Positions 30,750 to 39,977 are shown, counted from the first letter of the stretch. The stretch: DNA of 64,000 bases from Saccharothrix ecbatanensis (GCF_014205015.1 NZ_JACHMO010000001.1:4650001-4714000); one strand, 5' to 3'. The notes: generated by a model not told the origin, from the letters alone. Numbers and translations: made by a program.

Positions 30750-30767
30750 GCGCTGCCGAAGTAAGCG
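30740..30767 (+). repeat. 15-bp duplication across the VWA stop codon
   Basis: GCCGAAGTAAGCG occurs at 30740-30752 and 30755-30767, exactly 15 bp apart. The first copy contains the TAA stop (30747-30749); the second is untranslated. Confidence 0.85.
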
Positions 30768-30781
30768 ATAGCCGCACGACA

Positions 30782-30819
30782 GGACGTGAGGGGCGCCGAT
30801 CAGGGCGTCCCTCACGTCC
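30782..30819. terminator. Two-way terminator hairpin
   Basis: Perfect 11-bp inverted repeat GGACGTGAGGG (30782-30792) and CCCTCACGTCC (30809-30819) between the convergent VWA and TetR genes. Confidence 0.85.
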
Positions 30820-30825
30820 GCGCGT

Positions 30826-31428
30826 TCACCCCAGGATCTGCACGAGGTAGCCGCGCAGCACCTTCTTCAGCTCTTCGACCAACGCCGGGCGCTCGTCCTC
30901 CCCGGCCGACACGATCATCGGGATCAGCCCGCCGAACAGCCGCATGGTCACCTGCGCGGCACGGGCGCGGTCGGCTGCGGGCAGGTCCGGCCGGCGGGCC
31001 GCGAGCACGGCGTCGATCCGCCCGAACAGGGCCGCGTGCACGGCCCGGGTCGGCTCGGCCAGGCGTTCCGGCATGTCGGCCCGGCCGAACAACGCCTTGA
31101 AGCCCGGGTTGGCCACGTTCACCTCGATCATCGGCCCGGCCATCCGGTCGACCAGCTCGTCCAGCGGCAGGTGCGCCAGCTCCGGCGTCAACGCGCCGTG
31201 CGCGGACCGCAGCTGCTCCAGGTACCGGTCCGCCAACGCTTGCGCGATGGCCTCCTTGTTGCCGTAGAACTGGTACAGCGTGCCCGGCGACACGCCCGCC
31301 CGCGCGGCGATGGCGTTGGTCGTCGCGGCCTCGTAACCGACTTCGGCGAACACCGCCGCCGCCGCGTCCTGGAGTTCGGCCATCCGCCGTTCACCCCGCG
31401 CCTGCCGGCGCACCACCTTCGGCTCCAC
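30826..31428 (-). CDS. TetR-family repressor next to an MmpL gene
   Basis: About 200-aa regulator. The HTH lies at about 20-55 (AELQDAAAAVFAEVGYEAATTNAIAARAG, then SPGTLYQFYGNKEAIAQAL); the rest is the helical ligand domain. GTG 31428 is preferred because GGGAAGG lies eight bases before it; GTG 31434/31437 and TTG 31455 are in frame. It diverges from the MmpL transporter gene, and two 14-bp palindromes in the gap are the likely operators, so it should repress both genes until an effector binds. Confidence 0.88.
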   Translation of the reverse strand: MEPKVVRRQARGERRMAELQDAAAAVFAEVGYEAATTNAIAARAGVSPGTLYQFYGNKEAIAQALADRYLEQLRSAHGALTPELAHLPLDELVDRMAGPMIEVNVANPGFKALFGRADMPERLAEPTRAVHAALFGRIDAVLAARRPDLPAADRARAAQVTMRLFGGLIPMIVSAGEDERPALVEELKKVLRGYLVQILG

Positions 31429-31458
31429 GGGCACCACCTTCCCACTCGTTGACAAACA

Positions 31459-31499
31459 CGAGCAAGTGCTCGTATTTTCAGAACACGAGCACTTGCTCG
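31459..31499. promoter_or_regulatory. Twin TetR operators
   Basis: CGAGCAAGTGCTCG (31459-31472) and CGAGCACTTGCTCG (31486-31499) are 14-bp inverted repeats, each being the reverse complement of the other, 27 bp centre to centre. They occupy the gap between the TetR and MmpL starts. Confidence 0.85.
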
Positions 31500-31526
31500 C
31501 ATTCTGCCCGATCCGAGGAGTACCCC

Positions 31527-33578
31527 GTGTTCAAGCTGGGGCGATTCGCCGTGCGCCGGCGACGCTTGATCCTGATCGTCGCCGCGATCGTCGCGGTGGC
31601 GGCGGCCGTCGTGGGCAGCGGCACGTTGGCGGCGCTGTCCTTGTCCCGCTTCGAGGCGCCCGGCACGGAGTCGCTGCGCGCGGCCGAGGTGCTGGCGGAG
31701 GAGTTCGACACCGGCAACCCCAACCTGACTCTGCTGGTCACGGCACGCGACGGCGACGTGGACGACCCGCGCAACGCCGAGCGAGGCCGTGCGCTGGCCG
31801 CGGAACTCGCACCCGACGTGCGCCAGGTCGAGTCCTACTGGGACCGCGAGAGCCCCGCGCTCAAGTCCGAGGACGGCAGCCAGGCGTTGATCCTGGCGTG
31901 GGTTCCGGGCTCGGCCACCGAGGCCCGCAAGGCCATCGCGGAACTGTCCGAACGGTTCACCCGGGCGGACGACGTGATCACCGTGGGCGTCGGCGGGCAG
32001 GACGAGGTGTTCCGCCAGGTCGGCGCCCAAGCCGCCCAGGACTTCCTGCGCGCCGAGATCATCGTGATTCCGGTGGTGCTGCTCCTGCTGATCCTGTTGT
32101 ACCGCCGGGTTTCCCTGGCGTTGACGACGCTCGGCGTGGGCCTGTTCGCCATGGTCGGCACCCTGGCCGCACTGCGCGGCCTCACGGCCCTGACCGAGGT
32201 CTCCACGTTCGCCGCGAACATCACTCTGGTCATGGGCCTGGCGCTGGGCGTGGACTACTGCCTGTTCGTCATCGCCCGCTACCGCGAGGAACTCGCCGGC
32301 GGCTCGACCGTGCCGGAAGCGGTCGAACGGGCTGTCGCGACGGCCGGGCGCACGGTCCTGTTCAGCGGACTCACCGTGGCCGCGTCCCTGGCGATGCTGC
32401 TGCTGTTCCCCTTCCCGTTCCTGCGTTCCTTCGCCTACGCGGGCGTGTTGGTGGTCGGCTTCGCCGTGGTCGGCGCGCTCACCGTCCTGCCCGCCGCCCT
32501 CGCGTGCCTCAAGCCGCACCCGGCCGTCGAACGGTCCAACGGTTTCTGGGCGCGGACGGCGAACACGGTGATGAACCGGCCGCTCCTGGTCGGCGGCGCG
32601 GTGCTGGCGTTGCTGCTCCTGCTCGCCTCACCGGTGCTGGGACTGAAGTTCGGCCTGCCCGACGACCGGATCCTGCCCGCCGACGCGTCCAGCCGGATCG
32701 TGCAGGACCAGATCCGCGACGGTTTCGGGCAGGAGAAGACCGATGCCATCCGCGTGATCGCCAAGGGCGCGCAGGGCGACGACTTCGCCGCACGGCTCGG
32801 GGACGTCCCCGGCATCGTGCAGGTCGACGTGGAGACCAACGGCTACGGCACGGTGTGGACGGCGATCCCGTCCCAGGAAGCCCTCGCGGGTGACGTGCCG
32901 GAGTTGGTGGCGAAGGTCCGCGCGCTCCAACCCGACTACCTCGTCGGCGGCTACCCGGCCGAACTGGCCGACTTCCGCGACGCGCTGACCGACCGCGTGC
33001 CGCTCGTCGTGGCCCTGATCCTGATCATCACGTTCGTGCTGCTGTTCCTGATGACCGGCAGCATCCTCTTGCCGCTCAAGGCAACCGTGTTGAACCTGCT
33101 CAGCCTCGGGGTCATGTTCGGCGTGGTGGTGTGGGGCTTCCAGAACGGGAACCTGTCGGGCGTCCTGGACTTCACGCCGACCGGCACGCTGGAACCGAGC
33201 ATCCCGATCCTGATGTTCTGCATCGCCTACGGACTGTCCATGGACTACGAGGTGTTCATGGTGTCGCGCATCGCCGAGGAGTACGCGCGCACCGGTGACG
33301 AGCGGGCCGCCGTCGCCACCGGGATCCAGCGCAGCGCGCCACTGATCACGGCGGCCGCGGCGATCCTGGCCCTGTCGTTCGCCGCTTACGCGTCGGGCAG
33401 CGTGATGTACTTGCAGATGTTGGGCGCGGGCATGGCGGTGGCGATCATCGTGGACGCGACGTTCGTCCGGGCCGTGCTGGTGCCCGCGTTGATGCGGCTC
33501 GCCGGTCGCGCGAACTGGTGGGCGCCGGGGTGGCTGCGTCAGGTGCACACCCGCTTCGGGATCTCGGAGAGCCGCTAG
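31527..33578 (+). CDS. MMPL-family RND transporter
   Basis: 683-aa inner-membrane exporter of the MmpL type, driven by the proton gradient. Twelve membrane helices are expected in the order 1 + 5, 1 + 5: TM1 at about 18-38, a large outer domain, TM2-6 at about 170-320, TM7 at about 355-375, a second outer domain, TM8-12 at about 500-665. ALGVDYCLFVIARYREEL and YGLSMDYEVFMVSRIAEEY are the paired proton-relay motifs of the family. Start GTG 31527 has GAGGAG six bases upstream. Cargo may be a lipid, dye or drug; control by the divergent TetR protein suggests export of a compound that this regulator senses. Confidence 0.93.
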   Translation: MFKLGRFAVRRRRLILIVAAIVAVAAAVVGSGTLAALSLSRFEAPGTESLRAAEVLAEEFDTGNPNLTLLVTARDGDVDDPRNAERGRALAAELAPDVRQVESYWDRESPALKSEDGSQALILAWVPGSATEARKAIAELSERFTRADDVITVGVGGQDEVFRQVGAQAAQDFLRAEIIVIPVVLLLLILLYRRVSLALTTLGVGLFAMVGTLAALRGLTALTEVSTFAANITLVMGLALGVDYCLFVIARYREELAGGSTVPEAVERAVATAGRTVLFSGLTVAASLAMLLLFPFPFLRSFAYAGVLVVGFAVVGALTVLPAALACLKPHPAVERSNGFWARTANTVMNRPLLVGGAVLALLLLLASPVLGLKFGLPDDRILPADASSRIVQDQIRDGFGQEKTDAIRVIAKGAQGDDFAARLGDVPGIVQVDVETNGYGTVWTAIPSQEALAGDVPELVAKVRALQPDYLVGGYPAELADFRDALTDRVPLVVALILIITFVLLFLMTGSILLPLKATVLNLLSLGVMFGVVVWGFQNGNLSGVLDFTPTGTLEPSIPILMFCIAYGLSMDYEVFMVSRIAEEYARTGDERAAVATGIQRSAPLITAAAAILALSFAAYASGSVMYLQMLGAGMAVAIIVDATFVRAVLVPALMRLAGRANWWAPGWLRQVHTRFGISESR

Positions 33579-33590
33579 GGTTACGCGCCC

Positions 33591-34715
33591 ATGGGGGTCT
33601 TCACACCGAAAGCCGTGTGGTTCAACACTGTCTGGGCGTTACTCGTGCTGGTCGGGCTCGTCCTCCCGCTGTGGGAGGGCGGCCCGCCGGTCGAAACCGG
33701 GCTCTCGCTGGTGATCGCGGGGCTGTTGCTCAAGGCACGCGAGGTGCACGCCGAGAAGCCCGGCATCTGGTTCCCGTTGCTGGTGACCGGATCGGTCCTG
33801 TTCGCGCTCGCGTTGACCAGGGGATCGATCGGCTGGTGGGTGCTCTGGGTCGACCCGCAGGCGTTCGATCTCGGCCGGTTCCTGGTCGGACTCGCGGTGG
33901 CCGTCGGCTTGGGCTTCTGGGCGTGGCGGGCGCGCAGCTCCACGATCGCGGCCACGGCGGCGGGGTACCTGGCGGCGCTCTGGTTGTCGCTGCCGATGGA
34001 CGCCGAGCAAACGGGCTGGATGTCCTACATGCCGCTTCCCACGCCGGAACCGTCCTTCGACGTCAACCTCCCGCCGTACCCGGAGCTGGTGGTGGTCGCG
34101 GGCGCCGTGTTCGCGCACGCCCGGATGAACGGCCTGCGACCTTGGCACGTGTTGGCGATCGTCGGGTTGCCCGGCTTGCTGGTGCAGGTCACCGCGGCGA
34201 CACTGCTCTCGATGGCCCTGCTGGTCGTAGCCCTGCTGGCCGCCGCCTACGACCTGGACTCCCGCCGTCCCGGCGCCTGGTACCCGCTGCTGGTCGTCGG
34301 CGTCGGCCTGGTGGTGTGGCTGGCCGTGGACAGGGTGATCCCGGCATCGCCATTTCGCGAGCCGGGGATCTCGAACCTGCCCGACGGCCAGGCCCCGCTC
34401 TTGATGGTCTCGGGCCGGAGTGCCGCCACCGAGTCGAACTCGGCGGCCGGCTACGACGAGGTCTTCCTGGCCGTCGTGGTCGCGATCGCCCTGGCCGTGT
34501 GGTCGTGGCGGCGCAAGAGCCCGATCATGCTGCTCACGGGCCTTGTCTACGTGGGATTCGCTTACGTGACCCCCAACCAGGAAACCTTGGTCGTCCCACT
34601 GTTCATCACGCTGTCGGCGCCGCCGGCGCAGTTCGTGGTCCTGGCGGGTGCGGCGCTCGCGTACGCCACGGCCACCACCCGAACTGTCGGAGGAATGCCC
34701 CTGCCGGGTCGCTAG
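33591..34715 (+). CDS. Multi-pass membrane protein, internal repeats (paralogue A)
   Basis: 374-aa protein of unknown function with about 12 hydrophobic segments. A unit of about 95-100 aa recurs: EKPGIWFPLLVTG (about 56) and SRRPGAWYPLLVVG (about 224) mark the same position in two units, and GLGFWAWRARS (about 106) parallels ALAVWSWRRKS (about 302). It ends in FVVLAGAALAYATA. It lies 12 bp after the MmpL gene and 15 bp before its paralogue, so all three may share a transcript. No family is recognised. Confidence 0.7.
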   Translation: MGVFTPKAVWFNTVWALLVLVGLVLPLWEGGPPVETGLSLVIAGLLLKAREVHAEKPGIWFPLLVTGSVLFALALTRGSIGWWVLWVDPQAFDLGRFLVGLAVAVGLGFWAWRARSSTIAATAAGYLAALWLSLPMDAEQTGWMSYMPLPTPEPSFDVNLPPYPELVVVAGAVFAHARMNGLRPWHVLAIVGLPGLLVQVTAATLLSMALLVVALLAAAYDLDSRRPGAWYPLLVVGVGLVVWLAVDRVIPASPFREPGISNLPDGQAPLLMVSGRSAATESNSAAGYDEVFLAVVVAIALAVWSWRRKSPIMLLTGLVYVGFAYVTPNQETLVVPLFITLSAPPAQFVVLAGAALAYATATTRTVGGMPLPGR

Positions 34716-34730
34716 GGTTGTCCGCCGGGG

Positions 34731-35546
34731 GTGGGGTGCGTGGTCGAACTGATCAGGTTGATGGCCGGGACGGTGATCGCGCTCGGTCTGGGGTTCTGGG
34801 CCTGGCGGACACGCGGTGCCACTCTCGGCGGCTCGGCCCTCGGCTACCTGATCGCGCTCTGGTACCTCTACGAGCCCGCTCCTCCGGCGCCGGGCCTGCA
34901 GTTCCTGTCCGAGGAGCAGTTCGCGGCGCTGATGTGGAGCGTCACGCCGCTGCCCGGCCCCGGCTACCCGGAGTTCGCGCTCGCCGCCGGCGCGGTCGTC
35001 GCCCACGCGCACGCCCACCGCGTGCGGCCGTGGCACGTCCTGGCGGTGGTCGGGTTCGGCGGCGCGCTGTGGGATCCGATGGCGATCCTGCTCTGCCTGG
35101 CGGCACTGGTGCTCGCCGGCTACGAGCTGCACGCCCGCCGTCCCGGCGTCTGGTACGCGCTGATGCTCGTCGGCGTCTGGCTGTGGCTGGGCGAAGCCTT
35201 CGACGGCTGGTTCATCGCCGTGGACCCGCCGGACGAGGGCTCCTTCACGATGGTGTCGGCCACCGCCGTCTCGTTCGACCACGTGGACCTCGACGAACTG
35301 GCACTCGCGGTGGTGGTGGCGGTGGGCCTCGCGGTCCTGGCATGGCGGCGGCGGAACGTGGTCGTGCTGCTCACGTCCGCCGCCTACCTGGCCGGGGCGT
35401 TCGCCGTGGAGTCGGGGTCCCTCCGGATTCCCGCCGGCCTGGTGGTCCTGGCGGGTGCGGCCGTCGCGTTCGCCACGGCCGCACCCTGGACCACTAGAAC
35501 GGCTGGACGTTGGGCTGGAACACCTGGCCGTCGGCCGGGGCCTTGA
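34731..35546 (+). CDS. Multi-pass membrane protein (paralogue B)
   Basis: About 270-aa membrane protein, clearly related to the preceding one: LGLGFWAWRTRGAT, YPEFALAAGAVVAHA, RPWHVLAVVG, RRPGVWYALMLVG and VVLAGAAVAFATA all have counterparts there in the same order. It lacks the first unit (about 95 aa) of paralogue A. GTG 34731 or GTG 34740 is the start. Its last 53 bases overlap the 3' end of the convergent peptidase gene. Function unknown. Confidence 0.68.
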   Translation: MGCVVELIRLMAGTVIALGLGFWAWRTRGATLGGSALGYLIALWYLYEPAPPAPGLQFLSEEQFAALMWSVTPLPGPGYPEFALAAGAVVAHAHAHRVRPWHVLAVVGFGGALWDPMAILLCLAALVLAGYELHARRPGVWYALMLVGVWLWLGEAFDGWFIAVDPPDEGSFTMVSATAVSFDHVDLDELALAVVVAVGLAVLAWRRRNVVVLLTSAAYLAGAFAVESGSLRIPAGLVVLAGAAVAFATAAPWTTRTAGRWAGTPGRRPGP

Positions 35547-37080
35547 GGTTCACCAGGTAGTCCGTCACCAGGGTGTCCGCGCCGGCGCTGTCACCGAGGA
35601 TGCAGTGCCCGAACGAGTCCACGCTGATCAGCCGCGCGTTGCCCAGCTGCCGGGCCATGCGCTTGGAGAACTCGTACTGCGTGGCCGGGTCGTAGTAGTT
35701 GCCCACCACGACGACCGGGTTCGGCGTGCGTCGGTGCCACGGCCCGGCCCAGCGGTCGGGACGGGGCACCGGCCAGGTCGCGCACGTCAGCAGGTCGGAC
35801 GCGGCCTGCTGGCGGCCGAACGTCGGCGACTCCCGCTCCCACTTCGCGGCCAGCGCCGGGAACAGCTGCGGCACGCGGACGAACGGCTTGTCCGTGCAGT
35901 TCACGCCGTAGTACGAGTCGTCGTACAGGTACTCGGTGTCGCCGGTGAGCCCGGCCCGGACGTCCGCCAGACCGCGCTTGTTCGCCAACGGCGGCAGCAA
36001 CTCGGCCTGCGCGGTGAACACGGCCACGCCCGGGTGCAGCACCGCGTAGACGTTCTGCAACCACGCGGCCAGCGCCTTGAACCTGGTCGGCGCGTACAGG
36101 TCGCCGCTGACCCGGCCGATGTAGCCGTCGTGGGTCACGACCTGACCGGACGGCAGCGTGATCGACTGCGTGCGCAGGTGGTCGCGCACCTCGTCGAACT
36201 TCGCCCGCGGGTCGCCGTCGCTGTACGCGCACTTGTCGCCCTCGGCGTCACAGCGCTTGAGGAACGCGTCCAGCGCCAGTTCGAAGCCCTGCGCTCGCTG
36301 CCGGTCGTACTCCGCGCCGTTGGACGTGCGCAGCGCCGGGTCGACGTTGCCGTCCAGCACCAGGGCGCGGGACTTCGACGGGAAGATGTTGGCGTAGGTC
36401 GCGCCGAGCAGCGTGCCGTAGGAGAAGCCCACGAACGTGAGCTGCCGGTCGCCGACGCCCTGCCGCAGCAGGTCGAGGTCACGTGCCACGGCTTCGGTGG
36501 ACATGTGGTTCAGCAGCGGACCCGCGTTGCGCGCGCACGCGTCCGTGTAGTCCTCGGTCGCGTCCATGGTGTTGCGGATCTCGGTGCGGGTGACCGGGAT
36601 GGCGGACATGCGGCCGAAGATCTCGTTGGCCTCTTCGAGGGTCTTGAAGCAGCGCAACGGCGAACTGCGGCCGACACCGCGCGGGTCGAACCCGATCAGG
36701 TCGAACCGCTTCATGATCTCGGGCTGGAAGAACGAGCTGCCGTACGCGGAGTAGATGAGCCCCGCGCCACCCGGACCGCCGGGGTTGATGAACAGCGAGC
36801 CGACCCGGTTGGCCTGGTCCTCGGCCGGGCGCTTCATCAAGGCGACGGTGATCTTCGCGCCGTTCGGTCTGGCGTGGTCCATCGGCACCGGGTGGTTGGC
36901 GCAGCTGACCTTGTCCCGCTGCGCGGCCGGGATCTCGGCGAGCACGTCGGCCGCGCACGTCGACCACTCGATCGGGGCGGCGCCCCGCGTCTCGGCTTCG
37001 GCGGCGGCGATGCCCACGAGACCGGACATCACCGTGCCCACTGCCAGCGTTAAGGCCAGGGCTCTCTGGTGCAGTTGCAT
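35494..37080 (-). CDS. Secreted alpha/beta-hydrolase, tripeptidyl aminopeptidase type
   Basis: 528-aa exported protease of the S33 (SlpD/SlpE, Tap-like) group. A signal peptide (about 1-27) ends near AAAEA. The alpha/beta core has FINPGGPGGAG (oxyanion region), FDPRGVGRSSPL, nucleophile Ser in VGFSYGT, a catalytic Asp in GNYYDPATQ and the His in SFGHCIL; the last two lie in the TAP-like C-terminal domain. Paired cysteines fit an extracellular protein. It should remove tripeptides or proline-containing N-termini from peptides. ATG 37080 is the start. Confidence 0.9.
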   Translation of the reverse strand: MQLHQRALALTLAVGTVMSGLVGIAAAEAETRGAAPIEWSTCAADVLAEIPAAQRDKVSCANHPVPMDHARPNGAKITVALMKRPAEDQANRVGSLFINPGGPGGAGLIYSAYGSSFFQPEIMKRFDLIGFDPRGVGRSSPLRCFKTLEEANEIFGRMSAIPVTRTEIRNTMDATEDYTDACARNAGPLLNHMSTEAVARDLDLLRQGVGDRQLTFVGFSYGTLLGATYANIFPSKSRALVLDGNVDPALRTSNGAEYDRQRAQGFELALDAFLKRCDAEGDKCAYSDGDPRAKFDEVRDHLRTQSITLPSGQVVTHDGYIGRVSGDLYAPTRFKALAAWLQNVYAVLHPGVAVFTAQAELLPPLANKRGLADVRAGLTGDTEYLYDDSYYGVNCTDKPFVRVPQLFPALAAKWERESPTFGRQQAASDLLTCATWPVPRPDRWAGPWHRRTPNPVVVVGNYYDPATQYEFSKRMARQLGNARLISVDSFGHCILGDSAGADTLVTDYLVNLKAPADGQVFQPNVQPF

Positions 37081-37191
37081 GTGGTGGCGCTCCCTCGGTT
37101 CACTCGGCGTCGCCCCTCGGTGACACCACGACGCCGTCGCGCGAGAGTGGCACTCGTCGGGGCGGGGCAACACCCGCAGAACGGAGGATTC

Positions 37192-38259
37192 GTGTCCGAC
37201 GGACGGTTCGTGCCCGGCCTGGTCCTGTCCGAGCGCTTCTACCGGGAGGCGGTCGAACCGCTGGTCAGGCGGCACTTCGGCGAGGTGCCGCACAGCGCCG
37301 CCCGGATCGGCGCGGGTTCGGAGGTGCTGGGCTTCGACACCGAGCGGTCCGCCGACCACGATTGGGGTCCGCGTCTACAGCTGTTCCTGGACCCGGACGA
37401 CACCCGCGCCGACGACATCCGGACCGCGCTGGCCGAGCACCTGCCCAAGGCGTTCCTCGGCTTCCCCACGCACTTCGAGGGCGGCGACAGCGACCACGTG
37501 AGCGCGCGGATGGCCCTCACCGAGGGGCCGGTGGACCACCGGGTGGACGTCACGGACGCGGGCACGTGGTTCGACCGGGAGCTGGGCTTCGACCCGCGCG
37601 CCGGCGTGACCGTGCGGGACTGGCTGACCGCGCCCACCCAGCGGCTGGCCGAGACGACGGCGGGCGCGGTGTTCCACGACGGGCTCCGCGTGCTGACCGC
37701 TGCACGCGAGGCGCTGGCCTGGTACCCGGACGACGTGTGGCGGCACGTGCTGGCGTGCCAGTGGCTGCGGATCTCGCAGGAGGAGGCGTTCGTCGGCCGG
37801 TGCGGCGAGGTCGGCGACGAGCTCGGGTCGGCCGTCGTCGCGGCCCGGCTGACCCGCGACCTGATGCGGCTGCGGCTGCTGGTCGACCGCCGCTACCCGC
37901 CGTACGGCAAGTGGCTCGGTTCGGCGTTCGCCCGGTACGCCGACCTGGTGCCGGTCCTGCGGGCGGTGCTCGCGGCGACCGACTGGCACGAGCGGGAGCG
38001 CCACCTGGCCACGGCGTACGAAGAGGTGGCGACCCGGTGCAACGACCTGGGGCTGGCCGAGCCGGTGGACCCGACCACCCGGCCGTACCACTCCAGGCCG
38101 TTCCAGGTGCTGCACGCCGAGCGGTTCACCGCCGCCCTGCGCGCCGCGATCACCGACCCGGAGGTGGCCGCGCTGCCGCTCGTCGGTGCCGTCGACCAGT
38201 ACGTCGACAGCACCGACGTGCTCTCGCAGCCGGCCCGGATCAGGGCGCTGGAGCGCTAG
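37192..38259 (+). CDS. DUF4037 nucleotidyltransferase-like protein
   Basis: 355-aa cytoplasmic protein. GAGSEVLGFDTERSADHDWG at about 44-63 is a nucleotidyltransferase-type G-S plus D-x-D loop, and the C-terminal half (about 200-340) is the DUF4037 domain with RPFQVLHAERF. Substrate unknown; related proteins are compared with aminoglycoside nucleotidyltransferases. Start GTG 37192 has GGAGG four bases upstream. It diverges from the peptidase gene; its TAG stop overlaps that of egtD on the opposite strand by three bases. Confidence 0.82.
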   Translation: MSDGRFVPGLVLSERFYREAVEPLVRRHFGEVPHSAARIGAGSEVLGFDTERSADHDWGPRLQLFLDPDDTRADDIRTALAEHLPKAFLGFPTHFEGGDSDHVSARMALTEGPVDHRVDVTDAGTWFDRELGFDPRAGVTVRDWLTAPTQRLAETTAGAVFHDGLRVLTAAREALAWYPDDVWRHVLACQWLRISQEEAFVGRCGEVGDELGSAVVAARLTRDLMRLRLLVDRRYPPYGKWLGSAFARYADLVPVLRAVLAATDWHERERHLATAYEEVATRCNDLGLAEPVDPTTRPYHSRPFQVLHAERFTAALRAAITDPEVAALPLVGAVDQYVDSTDVLSQPARIRALER

Positions 38260-39230
38260 CCGGCGGCGCGGGCCAACGTGAGCGCGAACCGGCCCTCCGA
38301 GTCGGTCCACCAGCGGTGCACCTCGAAGCCGGAGGCGGCCAGCTCGCGGGCCACGCCGTCAGGCCGGAACTTCGCCGACACCTCGGTCCGCAGCTCCTCG
38401 CCCTCGGCGAACTCGACGTCCAGCGCGAGCGCGGCGACGTGCGCCTTGACCGGGCGCAACGCACGCAACCGCATCTCGATCCACTCCTCCTCCGCGTTCC
38501 ACAGGGCGACGTGCTCGAAGTCGTCCGGGTCGAAGTCCGCGTCCAACTCCCGGTTCATCACGCGCAGGACGTTCCGGTTGAACTCCGCCGTCACGCCCTG
38601 AGCGTCGTCGTACGCCCGGACCAGGACCTCCGGGTCCTTCACCAGGTCCGTGCCCAGCAGCAGCCACTCCCCCGCGTTCAGCACCTCGCGCACCGACGCG
38701 AAGAACTTGTCACGCTCCTCCGGGATCAGGTTGCCGATCGTGCCCCCGAGGAACGCCACCACCCGCGGCGGCGAGCCGGGCAGCAGGCCCAGGTGCTCGG
38801 TGAAGTCGCCGACCACGCCGTGCACCCGCAGCCCCGGGTAGTCGGCCATGATCGCCTTCGCCGCGTCGGTGAGCGCCGACGGCGACACGTCCAACGGCAC
38901 GAACTCGGTCAACGTGCCGTGGTTGCGCAACGCGCTCAGCAGCAGCCGGGTCTTCTCCGACGAACCGGAACCCAGCTCCACCAACGCGTGCGCGCCGGTG
39001 ATCGCGGCGATCTCCGCCGCCCGCGCGACCAGGATCTCCCGCTCCGCGCGGGTCGGGTAGTACTCGGGCAGCCGGGTGATCTCCTCGAACAGGTCGCTGC
39101 CGACCGCGTCGTAGAACCACTTCGGCGACACCCACTTCGGCCGCGCGGTCAGCCCCGCCCTCGCCTCGGCCCGCAGCGCGACGGCCGCGTCCTCGGGAGT
39201 CAGGTGCACGTCCAGCACTGGCTCGGTCAT
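38256..39230 (-). CDS. egtD: L-histidine N-alpha-methyltransferase EgtD
   Basis: 324-aa SAM-dependent enzyme that adds three methyl groups to histidine to make hercynine, first step of ergothioneine synthesis. The SAM-binding loop is VELGSGSSEKTRLLL; PLDVSPSAL, FLGGTIGNL and GTDLVKDP follow as in the family, with the histidine-binding part toward the C-terminus (EEWIEMRLRA). It starts at ATG 39230, overlapping the egtC stop by 4 bp, and is last in egtABCD. Confidence 0.96.
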   Translation of the reverse strand: MTEPVLDVHLTPEDAAVALRAEARAGLTARPKWVSPKWFYDAVGSDLFEEITRLPEYYPTRAEREILVARAAEIAAITGAHALVELGSGSSEKTRLLLSALRNHGTLTEFVPLDVSPSALTDAAKAIMADYPGLRVHGVVGDFTEHLGLLPGSPPRVVAFLGGTIGNLIPEERDKFFASVREVLNAGEWLLLGTDLVKDPEVLVRAYDDAQGVTAEFNRNVLRVMNRELDADFDPDDFEHVALWNAEEEWIEMRLRALRPVKAHVAALALDVEFAEGEELRTEVSAKFRPDGVARELAASGFEVHRWWTDSEGRFALTLARAAG

Positions 39231-39976
39231 CCTCGTCCAATCCGTCGAACGTCCACAGTAGACACATCTGCCGTGACGACGTGCCCGTCGGGCACCTCCC
39301 GCCAACGCGGGTCGTCGTCCAACGGCTCGGAGGCCAACGTCACCGCGCCGTCGCCCGAACGCACCCACAGCGAGTGGGTCCACGTGGTGCCGGCGAGCAC
39401 AGTTCCGTTGGTGAGCAAAAGGTTCAGCCGCGAACCGGGCGCGGCGGCGGCCACTTCGGACACCACGTCGGCGAGCGCCGGACCGGGCGCGGCGCCCGAC
39501 GCGAGCCGGGACCGCGCCAACGCCCACAGCAGCGCCGCGTCGGTCGGCGCGTCCAACGTCAGCAGCGTCGCCACCGACAGCGTCTTGGCGACGTCCACCA
39601 CGGACTCCGGCCAGTCGGCCACCCGCCCGTTGTGGCTGAACAGCCACTGCCCGTCGGTGAACGGCGCGCAGGCGGTGTCCGCCACCGGCATGCCGACCGT
39701 CGCCGACCGGACGGCGGCCAGCACCGCGCCGGACACCGTCGCCCGGCTCAGCGCGAGCAGGTTCTCGTCCGACCAGATCGTGCCCGCCCGGCGGTAGCGC
39801 AGCGCCGGACCGCCCGGCGCGGGGTACCAGCCCACGCCGTAGCCGTCCACGTTGACCGCGCCGCCGCCGCGCATGTCCCCCGGCGCGTACGACTGCCGGA
39901 CCAGCGAGTTCGGCGGGTCGTGCACCAGGGCGGCGACGGGCACGGCCGGGCCCAGGTAACCCAGATGGCGGCACAC
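39227..39976 (-). CDS. egtC: Gamma-glutamyl hercynylcysteine sulfoxide hydrolase EgtC
   Basis: 249-aa class-II amidotransferase-fold hydrolase that removes glutamate from the EgtB product. The N-terminal nucleophile Cys2 is in MCRHLGYLG, with VNVDGYGVGWY and FSHNGRV as in other Ntn amidotransferases. GTG 39976 is the start, one base after the egtB stop. Cytosolic. Confidence 0.95.
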   Translation of the reverse strand: MCRHLGYLGPAVPVAALVHDPPNSLVRQSYAPGDMRGGGAVNVDGYGVGWYPAPGGPALRYRRAGTIWSDENLLALSRATVSGAVLAAVRSATVGMPVADTACAPFTDGQWLFSHNGRVADWPESVVDVAKTLSVATLLTLDAPTDAALLWALARSRLASGAAPGPALADVVSEVAAAAPGSRLNLLLTNGTVLAGTTWTHSLWVRSGDGAVTLASEPLDDDPRWREVPDGHVVTADVSTVDVRRIGRG

Positions 39977-39977
39977 G

